From assembly GCA_028023455.1 (NCBI GenBank), contig JAQFVV010000013.1, positions 14,024,258 to 14,088,257 of the forward strand: a stretch of DNA of 64,000 nt. The letters run 5' to 3'. This document shows, piece by piece, positions 40,596-50,419 of the stretch; the stretch's first letter is position 1; each line of letters opens with the position of its first letter. Made by a program: the position numbers and the translations under genes. This stretch comes from Epiperipatus broadwayi. Taxonomy: Eukaryota > Onychophora > Udeonychophora > Euonychophora > Peripatidae. Under the pieces are notes generated by a model. That model had not been told where the DNA came from. It saw only the letters and a list, made by a program, of their open reading frames with translations, and ran no database searches.

Positions 40596-40825
40596 CAATA
40601 ATGTGTAGTTTGTATATTTTGAAAATGGAAAAATATATTATAGAGCCATTTATAAGGGGTAATTATGATTTAGTGTATAGAAGATATGTTGATAATGCTT
40701 TTATGTATAGATCAAAAGATACGATAGAGAATATGTTTGATAAGATAAATGTGAATTCTGGTTTGTCATGAACTATGGAGTTTAAGAATAATCAAATTAT
40801 AAAATATTTAGATGTGAATATATAT
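40596..40825 (+). pseudogene. PLE-1 copy P1, RT palm segment
   Basis: Resumes the PLE-1 frame after the hAT: CSLYILKMEKYIIEPFIRG, DLVYRRYVDNAFMYRSKD, FDKINVNSGLS. The catalytic YVDD is YVDN here. The sequence continues to GATGTGAATATATATA at 40825, where PLE-2 interrupts it; the counterpart resumes at 49021. Confidence 0.65.
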
Positions 40826-41375
40826 ATAAAAGACATATTTTGTGGGTTCATACATGTTAAAATATTTTAAATATTGATATACCTACATTTCAACTTGATC
40901 ACACAAGTCATCCACTGGATGATAAAAGGTAGAAAGATGGTTGTAGTGGCGCTACAATGCCTGATTTGAAAAAACTGTTGAAGTTCCACCAATAGCAAAA
41001 ATGTTAAATTAAGAATGTTTTTTAAAAAAATCTTTCCAAATAGGAGGAGAGAAGCCATTGAGATACTTAAAAGGCCAGATTGTATCAATAAGTGGGATGA
41101 TACATGCAAACTTCTTCTTATTTGAAAAGATTTTTGAAAAAAACATTCTTAATTTAATATTTTTGCTATTGGTGGAACTTTAACATTTTTTTTTCAAATC
41201 AGTGATTGTAGCATCTCTACAACTATCTTTTTATCTTTTATCACCCAGTGGATGTCTTGTGTGATCACATCAAAACATTGGTATATCAATATTTAAAATA
41301 TTTGAACATGGATGAACCCACAAAATATGTCTTTTATATATGCAACCTGTGAAAATCTTCATATCAACATTATTA
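40826..41375. repeat. Head-to-head PLE-2 3' ends
   Basis: 40826-41047 is the reverse complement of the PLE-2 3' end, and 41048-41375 is the same end in direct orientation (EAIEILKRPD coding tail, then CTATTGGTGGAACTTTAAC, then ATGTCTTTTATATATGCAAC). Compare 48480-48969. The junction is abrupt at about 41047. Confidence 0.75.
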
Positions 41376-41442
41376 ATCTCTATGGGGAAGAAATATTTAA
41401 ACAGCTTTAGGTATTTGAAAGAAAAAAGATTAAGAAATGGGT

Positions 41443-41910
41443 AAACATGAACTTGCCAGGTCATGACAAAATTCGAATTTTTTTTTTTAGTTCAAATCTT
41501 TTAAACCAGAGTGTTTCTTGTTGAATTATTTAAAAATTTGTGAAATACCAAATACACGGCGGCATAAAATTATATTATAAAAAATAATTAAACATCTGAT
41601 AAAAAATAATTTATTAAAATAATAACATATTTATCCTATCAACATTCATAATTACTGATCATTGTAGTTTTCGCTTATACAAGCGATAAAATTCGCAACG
41701 ATGGACATCAGTCCGAAAACTACACTGGATAATAATTATGAATGTTGCAAGGATAAATATGTTATTATTTTAATAAATTATTTTTTATCAGATATTTTTT
41801 ATAATATAATTATTTGTTATTAATTATTTTTTAAATAATTCGACAAGAAACACTCTGGTGAAAAGAATTTGAACTACAAACTTTTGTCCTGACCTGGCAA
41901 GTTCATGTTT
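41443..41910. repeat. Long palindrome with three-hairpin centre
   Basis: The arms AAACATGAACTTGCCAGGTC... and ...GACCTGGCAAGTTCATGTTT are inverted over about 200 bp. The centre is a perfect 10-bp stem, GTAGTTTTCG (41664-41673) with CGAAAACTAC (41714-41723). It encloses CTT-ATAC-AAG, CGA-TAAAAT-TCG and GGAC-ATCA-GTCC. Each arm has hairpin-CGAAAACTAC pointing outward, similar in plan to the PLE terminal motif. The left arm has ~15 extra bases near 41537-41563. Confidence 0.75.
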
Positions 41911-42269
41911 GCCAAGAAATATAAGTTACTTAGTAATTTATCTTTTCTATTAGCATGCAAAAATCATAATGTTATACACACTTGTAAAATTGTGTTTCAT
42001 AAAAAAAATTACAACCGTAATAAAATTCTAAGGAAAACAAGCAATATTATTTTAAATTCTTTTATTAAAGAAACTTGAAAAAATCTAGACAAAATTGACA
42101 AAGTATTGCTGGATTTACGTTTATTCCTTAGTAATAAAATACACCCTTTACTGTGGACTAGTTTTGATTGTATTGCAAATTTTAGATCTATTAAAAATTA
42201 GGAGTTTGTAACAGCAAAACAAAAGAAAAAATTACAAATGCTAATTAGAACATAATCACCAGTCATTAC

Positions 42270-42618
42270 GTATCCAAATGAAAAAAAAACCTTTATACTT
42301 TATCTAAGAAAGGCCTCTCTACAGGTGAAGTTTCAGTTTTAGAAAAAGGTTTTAATTTTGCTTTAACTCCTTCCCAGATACCTTTTGAGAAAATTGTTTA
42401 TAATGTTGAATCAACTCTTGATAAAATAGATTCTTCATTGGCTGATTTGGCTAGAGCTGAGATTTGCAATATTTTAAAAAAAGCTAAGCTTTCTAAAAAT
42501 AATATTTCAAAGAAAGACAAGCATTAAATAATATAAAATCAGACAAATCAATTGTTGTACTCCAGCTGATAAAGGTAATGCCATTGTTGTTATGAATCAT
42601 GACATTTACCATAATAAA
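42270..42618 (+). pseudogene. PLE-2 N-terminal coding region
   Basis: The frame GEVSVLEKGFNFALTPSQIP, VESTLDKI and ARAEICNILKKAK matches the PLE region ahead of the RT (L..GL.F..TP...P). After a frame break it is followed by TPADKGNAIVVMNHD, the class signature ADKGN.VVM. The sequence is cut by the Gypsy LTR at 42618 and continues in frame context at 47081 with DLLDDKTYK. Confidence 0.7.
42614..42618 (+). repeat. Gypsy target-site duplication, left
   Basis: ATAAA immediately before the left LTR; identical to 47076-47080. Confidence 0.8.
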
Positions 42619-42838
42619 TGTTGTGTATCACGAATACTAATAAACACAAACAACACTTACTAGTTAATCATTTATTACTATTACTATACATAATGCTTAT
42701 AAATACTAGTGAAGCATAATCACCGTCTGTATCCCATTTTGTAGTCTATATCCAACTAACATGGCTTCCCTGTCTCATCTTGCAGTTGCGATAATATCCA
42801 TTCTGCAGTAACTGTGACGTCACCATGAATACACTACA
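42619..42838 (-). repeat. Gypsy 3' LTR
   Basis: 220 bp; differs from 46856-47075 at four positions by direct reading. All are transitions, and three are CpG in the other LTR and TpG here. The integrase frame ends just inside this LTR (stop at 42834-42836). Confidence 0.95.
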
Positions 42839-44663
42839 CTCCTTCCCTTTCCCCCCTTTTTTGAGAAGTGTCATAGTCCAACAGACGTGCAGGAGGGCGG
42901 CGTACTCGCCGAGGGCGACCACTAGGTGTTTGTGATTTACTCTCTTGGTGTATACTGGTGGTAGGTGCAGCCACCTGAATGGGTTCTCCAAGTGCTGTCT
43001 CATTCTGACTATCCTGGTTTGCCGCAGTTTCCTCTGTGTGTGCATTTACCGCTCTAGGTCGCAAGTGGTCTACATGTCTTTTTTGAATTCCGGAGTCCGT
43101 TAGAATCTCGTATGACAATGGTCCTGTCTGATGTTGGATAACTGCAGGTATCCATGGTGAGTTCTTTCCAGCCCTACGTGTCAAAATTGTATCCTGTGGT
43201 TGGAATGTTCGTACCCTTTGTATAGGTATCTGAGTTATTTGCGGTGCCCTGTCAGGGTGCAGAAAATAATCCAGGCATGTTCTTATGCGCCGCTTGAACA
43301 GTAGCTCAGCCGGGCTAAGTCCCGTTGCTGTTGATGGCGTAGTGTGTTGCATTAGTAAGTAACGTGCAAGCCGCTGACTCCAGGTCCCGTTGTGTAGACG
43401 TTGCAATCCCTCCTTAACAGATTGTACTGCACGTTCTGCCAACCTGTTGCTTGATGGATGATACAGAGCAACTCTTGCATGGCGAATGCCATTCCGGTGA
43501 AGGAAGGTGGTGAACTCCATCACCGTGAACTGAGGGCCGTTATCTGAGACAATGCATTCGGGAAGACCGTGTGTTGCGAAAAGTTCTCTAAGTGCTGAGA
43601 TGGTAGCTCCAGTCGTTGTCGATGGCATTTCACGGACGTCGATCCACTTCGAGTGTGCATCCATGACAACTAAAATCATTTTCCCCTGGATAGGTCCAGC
43701 GTAATCCACATGTATTCGTGACCATGGCAGAGCTGGAATCTCCCAGTGATGTGTTGGTGCACGTGGTTGCTGGTGTCGTATCTCTTGACAGTTGTTACAT
43801 TTAGCTATTAATTGTTCTATGTCCTGGTCCATTCCAGGCCACCAGACGTATGAGCGTGCAAGTGCTTTTGTTCTCACAATTCCCATGTGTCCCAGGTGCA
43901 GCTCACGAAGAACTATGGGTCTAAGAGATGTCGGTATGACCACCCGTGCCCCCCACAGCAAACATCCTCGGTGTGTTGACAACTCATTTTTTCGCGACTG
44001 ATAAGATCGAAGATCTTGTTGAATGTGTGTTGGCCATGCTGTCAGGATGCACTCCTTTACTCTAGATAGCACAGGGTCTGCTTTAGTCTCTTTCTCGATC
44101 TGTTCTGCAGAAACTGGTGGGTTTTCCAAGTTCTCAAGGAATAATACTGCTCGCAGCTTCTCCTCACTCTGTTGAACTGCAGGGGATGGCCACCTACTCA
44201 GTGCATCTGCGTTCCCTATGCTCCTCCCTGGTGCATACTGCAGTCTGAAGTTGTAAGCCATCAAAAGGCATGCCCACCTTTGCATTCGAGGTGATAGAAT
44301 GAATGGGGTCAGCCGGTCCGACATGAAGATTCCCAGCAGTGGCTTGTGGTCAGTCACTATCTCGAACGGTATTCCATATACGAAATGGTGGAAATGTTTC
44401 ACCCCGAATATAATAGCAAGTGCTTCCCGGTCTATCTGAGTGTAATTTCTTTCAGACTTGGTGAGTGTTTGTGATGCAAAAGCAACCGGTGAACATAGGC
44501 CATTTGCATACTTCAGGCTAAGTACTGCTCCCACTCCATATGGTGAAGCATCGCAGGTTACCACCACTTGTTGGCGGGGATCGAAAGGCACCAGACATCG
44601 TCGGACGTCAGGGCCTCCTTCAATTGTGTGAACGCTCTCTCGTGTTCTTTGGTCCATGACCAT
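42834..44663 (-). pseudogene. Gypsy RNase H and integrase
   Basis: A 609-codon frame. RNase H begins with VVTCDASPYGVGAVL and includes NYTQIDREALAI and FEIVTDHKPLLGIF. The integrase zinc-binding domain has HLGHMGIVRTKALAR and CNNCQ (H-H-C-C). The catalytic triad is in HVDYAGPI, CIVSDNGPQF and NRLAERAVQ (D, D, E). A C-terminal GPLSYEI matches the GPY/F module. Integrase inserts the cDNA into host DNA. The frame itself is undamaged, but it is separated from the RT by a frameshift near 44590-44610, so it is marked as part of a broken pol. The first ~25 codons are out-of-frame read-through, not native sequence. Confidence 0.9.
42839..42862 (-). promoter_or_regulatory. Gypsy polypurine tract
   Basis: The minus strand reads AAAAAAGGGGGGAAAGGG and on to GGAG, a pure purine run directly beside the 3' LTR, where plus-strand DNA synthesis is primed. 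It also encodes the last residues of the pol frame. Confidence 0.85.
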
Positions 44664-45331
44664 ACTGTATCCGCCTTAAGCAATTTATGTAGTGGTTCGG
44701 CTGTCGTAGCTCGGTGTGGCAAAAAGTTACTGTAGAAGTTGAGCAACCCCAAGAATGCCTGTAGCTTCTTCTTATCTGTTGGTGTCGGTGCTCTCCTAAT
44801 AGCAGCCACTTTGTTGGCCGCTGGGTGCAGGCCCTCTGCATCCAGGGTGTATCCCAAAAAGTCTATCGACGACACCCCGAGGACACATTTGTCTTTATTT
44901 ACACTCAGCCCACAGGCAGCCAATTTGCTGCAGACTGTTCTTAATTTGGTGGTTAGGTCCGTATCAGATGTTGCACATATCAGTACATCATCGAAGTATG
45001 GGAAAACTCCCTGAATACCTCCTAGTATGTTGTCCACCATTCCCTGAAATATTCCTGGGGCCACGCTAATGCCGTACTGCAATCTCTTCACTCGGAAGGC
45101 TCCCCGATGAGTGATAATGGTCTGTGCATCCGCTGATGCCTCATCTACCGGCAGTTGTAGGTATGCTCGAGCTAAGTCTATTTTTGCAAACACTGAACTC
45201 CTAGGAAACGATGCGAGAAAATGGTGTACTGCTGGTATTGGATATGGGTGATCTCTTAATGCTTGATTTACGGTCACCTTATAATCACCGCAAAGGCGGA
45301 CCTCTCCTGATGCTTTGATGATGGGCACCAC
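44558..45331 (-). pseudogene. Gypsy reverse transcriptase
   Basis: A frame of 257 codons continuing the gag-PR frame after one in-frame TGA. Landmarks are GEVRLCGDYKVTVNQAL, FAKIDLARAYLQLPV (motif with catalytic Asp), FQGMVDNIL, FPYFDDVLI (YFDD catalytic pair), DFLGYTLDAEGL and LQAFLGLLNFYSNFLPH. It loses frame close to the RT/RNase H boundary. RT makes the element cDNA inside cytoplasmic particles. Only two lesions separate this pol from an open one. Confidence 0.9.
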
Positions 45332-45340
45332 TGGTGTTGC

Positions 45341-46732
45341 TCATACAGGGTCGTAAACTGGCTCAATGATTCCGTCCTTTAATAAGGTGTCTAGCGCTGC
45401 GTCAACCTTTGGTTTCATAGCCAATGGCAATGGCCGGGCTCGGAGGCGAATAGGTGGTATTTTTGGGTCTATCGGTAAAGACACTGGCGATCCTCGATAT
45501 CTTCCAAGAGTAGTGCTGAAAACCTGGGGAAAAGCATCAATGATATCTTGCATTGGTGAATGTCGAACTGAATGCACCCCCGATAAAAATATTCCCAAGG
45601 GGGCAAACCATTCACGGCCAAGTAGATTTGTACATGCTCTTTCCGCAATTAACAGGCGTAAACAAGCTGAATACTTTCCGTATTTGACGCTGACAAAGCA
45701 CTGTCCCATAAAGGTGATCCGGTTTTGCTGAAAATCTCGCAGTGTCGTTTGCACAGGTTCCAACACTGGCGGTTTTCCTTTGCACAAGTCTTGAAAAACC
45801 CCCCGAGATACAATTGAATATTCCGATCCGGAATCCACTTCCATGCAGCATTTAGTATTGTTAATAAGCACTCTTGCTGTAGTTCTGAGAGTTTTGCTGT
45901 CACTATGGAGCTTGTATATTAAGTCCAATGCCCCATCAGTATCCAATTCCCCTTTCACTGCCATGCACTGGGTGGATGATGTCTGAGTGTCCTGTTGTCG
46001 GGCCTTGCATACCCTTTGGATGTGACCTGTCTTTCGGCAAAAATGGCATTTTGCTCGGCGAAAAGGGCATTCTGTACGAACATGTGTACCACCACAGCTG
46101 CAACATGGCACAGTCGGCATTATATGTTTTTGTAACTCAGTTTTGTATTTGGTAGGAAACTGCCAGTGGTGTTGTATTAGATCCACTGATGATGACAATC
46201 CAGAAGCATGCATCTCCCGCACCTGGGTCCCCGCTGCCTCGGCTGCTAAACTCCTCTGCACTGCGGCATCTAGGGTTAATGTTTCTTCGGTGAGCAGTCG
46301 GCACTGTACACTCTCATCTCTCAGTCCACAAACAAACTGATCACGGAGGCGCTCGACGAGTGTTGTGCCAAAATCACATCCTTCCACGAGACGTCTCAGT
46401 CCCGCGAGAAAAACACTAATAGTCTCTCCCTCTTTTTGTTCACGATGGCAAAACTGGTAGCGCTGATAGATTATAGAGGGCCTTGGATTGAAGTATTGTT
46501 TTAATACAGTGGTGAGCTCGTCATATGACCTTTCTAACAGCTGAGCTGGGGCTATCAAAGACCGCAATATCGATAGTGTTTGTAGTCCGCAGGCTGCCAA
46601 CAAGGTAGCTCGTTTCTTGTCTTCACTTGTAATATCATTCGCCAGACAATAAAATTTGACCTGCGATGCATACGTATCCCATAGTTGTGGGAACTCGACG
46701 TCGAATGCAGATAACTTCCCGACAGTTGCCAT
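45341..46732 (-). pseudogene. Gypsy gag, zinc knuckles and protease
   Basis: 463 codons from the ATG at 46732. Capsid-like N-terminal part (FPQLWDTYASQVKFYCLAND; YFNPRPSIIYQRYQFCHREQ; VERLRDQFVCGL); two zinc knuckles at roughly residues 205-245 (a variant CSCGGTHVRTEC, then a canonical CHFCRKTGHIQRVC); retropepsin with VDSGSEYSIVS near residue 300; then the start of the RT (RPLPLAMKPKVDAALD; GIIEPVYDPV). A TGA at 45341-45343 ends the frame where related RTs normally have tryptophan, so it is a premature stop. The ATG is the first after a 123-bp leader and fits. Confidence 0.9.
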
Positions 46733-46834
46733 CCTTGAGCATTAACGCCTTGTTGAACGTCTTCGCGAAGAAAAAAGTATTTCTGTAGTTTCTTGCCGTA
46801 ATCCCAAGGTAAAGAAAATAATGCAGCTAGCGGC

Positions 46835-46852
46835 ATCCCATCCTCGTCGCCA
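46835..46852 (-). promoter_or_regulatory. Gypsy primer-binding site (putative)
   Basis: TGGCGACGAGGATGGGAT on the minus strand, three bases inside the 5' LTR. It starts with TGG, complementary to the universal tRNA 3' CCA. The tRNA species was not identified. Confidence 0.7.
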
Positions 46853-46855
46853 AAG

Positions 46856-47075
46856 TGTTGTGTATCACGAATACTAATAAACACAAACAACACTTACTAG
46901 TTAATCATTTATTACTATTACTATACATAATGCTTATAAATACTAGTGAAACATAATCACCGTCCGTATCCCATTTTGTAGTCTATATCCAACTAACATG
47001 GCTTCCCTGTCTCATCTCGCAGTTGCGATAATATCCATTCTGCAGTAACTGTGACGTCACCACGAATACACTACA
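46856..47075 (-). repeat. Gypsy 5' LTR
   Basis: 220 bp, starting TG and ending CA on the + strand as drawn, followed by the ATAAA duplication at 47076-47080. It would carry the element promoter; no TATA box stands out. Confidence 0.95.
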
Positions 47076-47965
47076 ATAAAATTTTAGATTTGCTTGATGA
47101 TAAAACTTATAAACCATCAAAAAAAAAATCATACTATGAATTTGGAAAAAACAACAAAAGCCATTATTAATAAATCGCCTATTGAATCAGAGATAAAAAA
47201 CAAAATAATCCCTGAACTTCCAAAAAATTCACAAACCAGATACCCCCCTTCGTCCAATAGTAAGCACAATAGGATCTTCAACTCATATTTTAGCTAGATA
47301 TTTATCAGATTTCATTAAATATACAATCCCATCTATTAAATCATATATTAAAAACTTTTCATTTTATTTCAGTTTTAAAAAATTTAAAAATTAATGCTAA
47401 CGACATTCTGGTCAGTTTTGATGTCATGTCTTTGTTTACAAACATTCCAATTGATGAAGCTTTAAATGTAATTTCACAACATTGCAATTTACCAAATCAT
47501 ATTATTGCTTTGATTAAACATTGTCTCCTGAACACAAATTTTGTATATAATGGACAGCATTACAGACAAGTTTTTGGTACTCCTATGGGCTCACCTATCT
47601 CAGGAGTAATAGCCGATTTATTTATGAAAAATATAGAAACTCGTGTTTTAGAATCATCATCATTAAAACCTTTCATCTGGCTCAGATACATAGATGACAC
47701 TTTTGTCATATGGCAACATGGAAAAAATAATTTAGATGATTTTTTTTTACATTTAAATAATATGCATCCTCATATTAAATTTACAATGGAGACAGAGTCT
47801 AATGGAAAATTCCCTTTTCTTGATGTTCTAGTCACCAGAACACCAAATCGTTTATTTTTTTCGATTTACAAAAGAATACACACATGGACAGATATTTACA
47901 TTTCCATTCTCATCATCATCCAACTCAGTTTCTGTAACCAAAACTCTTTTAAACAGAGCAATTAA
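47076..47965 (+). pseudogene. PLE-2 reverse transcriptase core
   Basis: After the Gypsy insertion: LDLLDDKTYK, then stops, then an open stretch with VSFDVMSLFTNIPIDEA (motif A; Asp of FDV), FGTPMGSPISGVIADLFM (motif B), WLRYIDDTFVIW (motif C, catalytic YIDD) and GKFPFLDVLVTR. These are canonical PLE RT motifs in order, all with catalytic residues intact in this part. The frame ends at 47965 after a shift; the shifted frame carries SVTKTLLNRAINL, the next PLE block. The product would copy PLE RNA at the target site. Confidence 0.8.
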
Positions 47966-48239
47966 CCTTTCAGATAAGTCACATCTGAAAGAAGAAATAA
48001 ATCATATTAATAGTGTTTTATTAGCAAATAGTTATAATTAAAAATTTATTAAAAAAGCCTTATTTCAAGCCCAAAATGGACAAAATAGGAAACAAAAAAA
48101 TAATAAATCAGCTATTAGGACTTGTGTTCCATATATAAAAGAAACTACAGACAGTTTTGGATGTATATTAAAATGCTATAATAGAAGCGCAGCGTTTTCT
48201 ACTCATCAAAAGATCAGTAATATAATAAACAAGCCTAAG

Positions 48240-48585
48240 GATTCAATCCCTCTTGAATCTCATGGTGTTTATTAAATCTCATGTAAAAATTGTAAAGCTT
48301 CTTACATAGGTATAAGTAATCATTGCATCAGAGTTAGGAGAGATGAGCATGCTAATGCAGTTAAATGACATTCATCATCATCAGCACTCTCACTCCATAC
48401 TATAGATTCATGTCATAAAATTGATTTTTCTAGTACCAGGACCATATCCAGATGTGATAATCTCTACCAGTGCAAAATTAGAGAAGCCATTGAGATACTT
48501 AAAAGGCCAGATTATATCAATAAGCGAGATGGTATATGCAAACTTCCTCCTATTTGGAAAGATTTTTTTTTAAAAAACATTTTTT
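48240..48585 (+). pseudogene. PLE-2 GIY-YIG endonuclease
   Basis: Frame with SHGVY, a stop, ISCKNCKASYIGISNHCIRV, RRDEHANAV and later CKIREAIEILKRPDYINKRD and LPPIWKDF. GVY...CxxC...YIG, then Arg and the R/E helix, are the PLE GIY-YIG landmarks. Two stops inactivate it. It is linked to the RT upstream by a frameshifted but recognisable spacer. Confidence 0.75.
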
Positions 48586-48956
48586 AATTGAACATTTTTG
48601 CTATTGGTGGAACTTTAATGTTTTTTTTTCAAATCAGTGATTTTCTCATACTTAAACATTTGGGTTGAAAGAATAGGTGGATTTATTCTATTCTTTCTCA
48701 AAGACTTTATCTTGTATTGGAAAATGAGAGTATTCATTTATTGTTAAGATCCACAAAGCACATGTGCATTAGCTTAAAAAGCTGATTATTAGTTTATTAA
48801 AATCAGTGATTGTAGCACCTTTACAACTGTCTTGCTACTTTTAATCCAGTTGATGACTTGTGTGATCAAGTTGAAATGTCGGTATATCAATATTTAAAAT
48901 AATTTAACATGGATGAACTCACAAAATATGTCTTTTATATATGCAACCCATAAAAA

Positions 48957-48990
48957 TCTTCATATCAACACATGCACACACACACACACG

Positions 48991-49022
<32 letters not shown>
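48957..49022. repeat. (CA)n(TA)n at the PLE-2 / PLE-1 boundary
   Basis: CACACA tract with one CG interruption followed by (TA)n, between the PLE-2 3' end and resumed PLE-1 sequence. Confidence 0.9.
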
Positions 49023-49894
49023 CAAATTCTGTAATGTTTTGAGGTACAAAATGATTGTTAAACCATTAAATGTAAAAGGTTTTCTAAACCCATCATCGAA
49101 TATTTCTTTAAATTATAAAATGGCTGAGTTTAAATGTTTTTTGTCTCACAATTGTATCTTTGTAAATTTGAGGCAAATAGAAAAAGGAATATTAAGAGAT
49201 ATATTGATAATTTAATAAGCATGGGAAACAAGAAAACTACATTACACAGGCAATTGAGGTTGTTTTATAATAAAGTAAAGTTTAAACATAAAGTGAATGT
49301 AAAAAATAAAATGGTCAAAAAGTGAATTTCTTTGGCTTATGTACCAGCTATAAGTATGAAGTTAAAAAGTAATTGATAAAGATTATAATATAGATTCTGA
49401 TCATCTTTATGTTTAAATAGGAAGAAATGGAATATGTATGAAGTGGTTAATTCAATTGCCTTAAGATTTATTATGGGGAAACAAATATTAATGTATTAAT
49501 GCAATTGCAGCAGCATGTTTATCAATATAAAACATCAAAAATTGATTCTCAAGTTAATTCTGTTTTTTTTCAAATCATGGAAATATTCTTTATCATGTGT
49601 TTTATCTTCAAAATATCAGTACTGTTTGTAATGAATTGAATGATATAAAAAGGAAGCTGAACATGATTTGGTTTATTGCTAAGCAAAATAACATTATCAA
49701 TCAGTGTAGTGCTAGTGTTCCACTGAGGATGCACTGGAATATTAACCATTAAATTCCAATATGTTACCATGAGGCTGGTATATGGTACTGAAAGTGCTTG
49801 GCAAAATAATATTGTTTAATATTTTTTGAATTTTTCTACTTTGATTGTGACAATTTATACATGTACAATAATTTACATTATTTGACAGAGTTAT
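49021..49894 (+). pseudogene. PLE-1 copy P1, 3' segment
   Basis: Resumes PLE-1 after PLE-2: FRYKMIVKPLNVKGF-like, then LNYKMAEFKCF, then KRNIKRYIDNL and TTLHRQLRLFYNKVKFK (49030-49325), then decayed endonuclease sequence and the 3' terminus (TTGTGACAATTTATACATGT, 49845-49864). It matches P2 at 51410-52270 and both minus copies. Confidence 0.65.
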
Positions 49895-50419
49895 TTATTT
49901 ATTATTTAATAGTATAAGTTTGGATTATCAATATAATTGGAAGTATATGAAAGTCTTGAAGATAGGTAAAGAGATTGTTAAAATTAGGGAGCGGTTAAAG
50001 TTCTTAAAGAAGTGCATGAAACTTGAAGTTTTTCTGAATTGTTATAATGTGGTTATCAATCTGTCTATTCATAGGAAGAAAGAAGCCATGGGTTTAATGA
50101 TGATTACATTACTAAAGTTTATTGTAAAAGATTGTAAAAACCAATTATATTTAAATATTGCAAAAAAAGAATGTTAGAACTTTATTTGATATCAGATGAT
50201 ATAGTTAATAGATGTAAAGATTACAAATGTTTTTACAGTATAAATTTGATAAATTATAGACTTTAATGAGAGACAAAATGTAATACTTTATAATGAAATG
50301 CAAGATAATTTTGTAGATTTATCAATTGTAAATTTGTCAATAGAATTTAAATCGTTATTAGAATATGGTCCTATATTTGTTAGTGGTGGATGGATAGAGA
50401 TTATTGCAGATATTGACAG

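Larger units (their letters stand above)
42619..47075 (-). mobile_element. Gypsy-type LTR retrotransposon, nearly intact
   Basis: A 4457-bp element: 220-bp LTRs bounded by TG...CA, a 5-bp duplication ATAAA, a primer-binding site next to the 5' LTR, a polypurine tract next to the 3' LTR, and gag-PR-RT-RNaseH-integrase in that order on the minus strand. This is the Ty3/Gypsy order. No env-like ORF is present. Its coding DNA is conspicuously richer in G+C than the surrounding PLE. It interrupts PLE-2 cleanly. Confidence 0.95.
40826..48969 (+). mobile_element. PLE-2, inserted in PLE-1 and split by Gypsy
   Basis: In order: an inverted 3' end (40826-41047, minus), a direct 3' end fragment (41048-41375, plus), a palindrome (41443-41910), the N-terminal coding region (about 42270-42618), the Gypsy element (42619-47075), the RT core (47076-47965), the GIY-YIG endonuclease (about 48240-48580) and the 3' region to 48969. 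The outer inverted sequences (TAAAAGACATATTTTGTGGG and its partner ending 48946) frame it. It lies in a TA tract of PLE-1. Confidence 0.75.

Noticed and set aside
43792-46340. Plus-strand frames inside the Gypsy element (for example 45366-45731)
   Set aside because: Antisense shadows of the gag and pol frames; no motif of their own.
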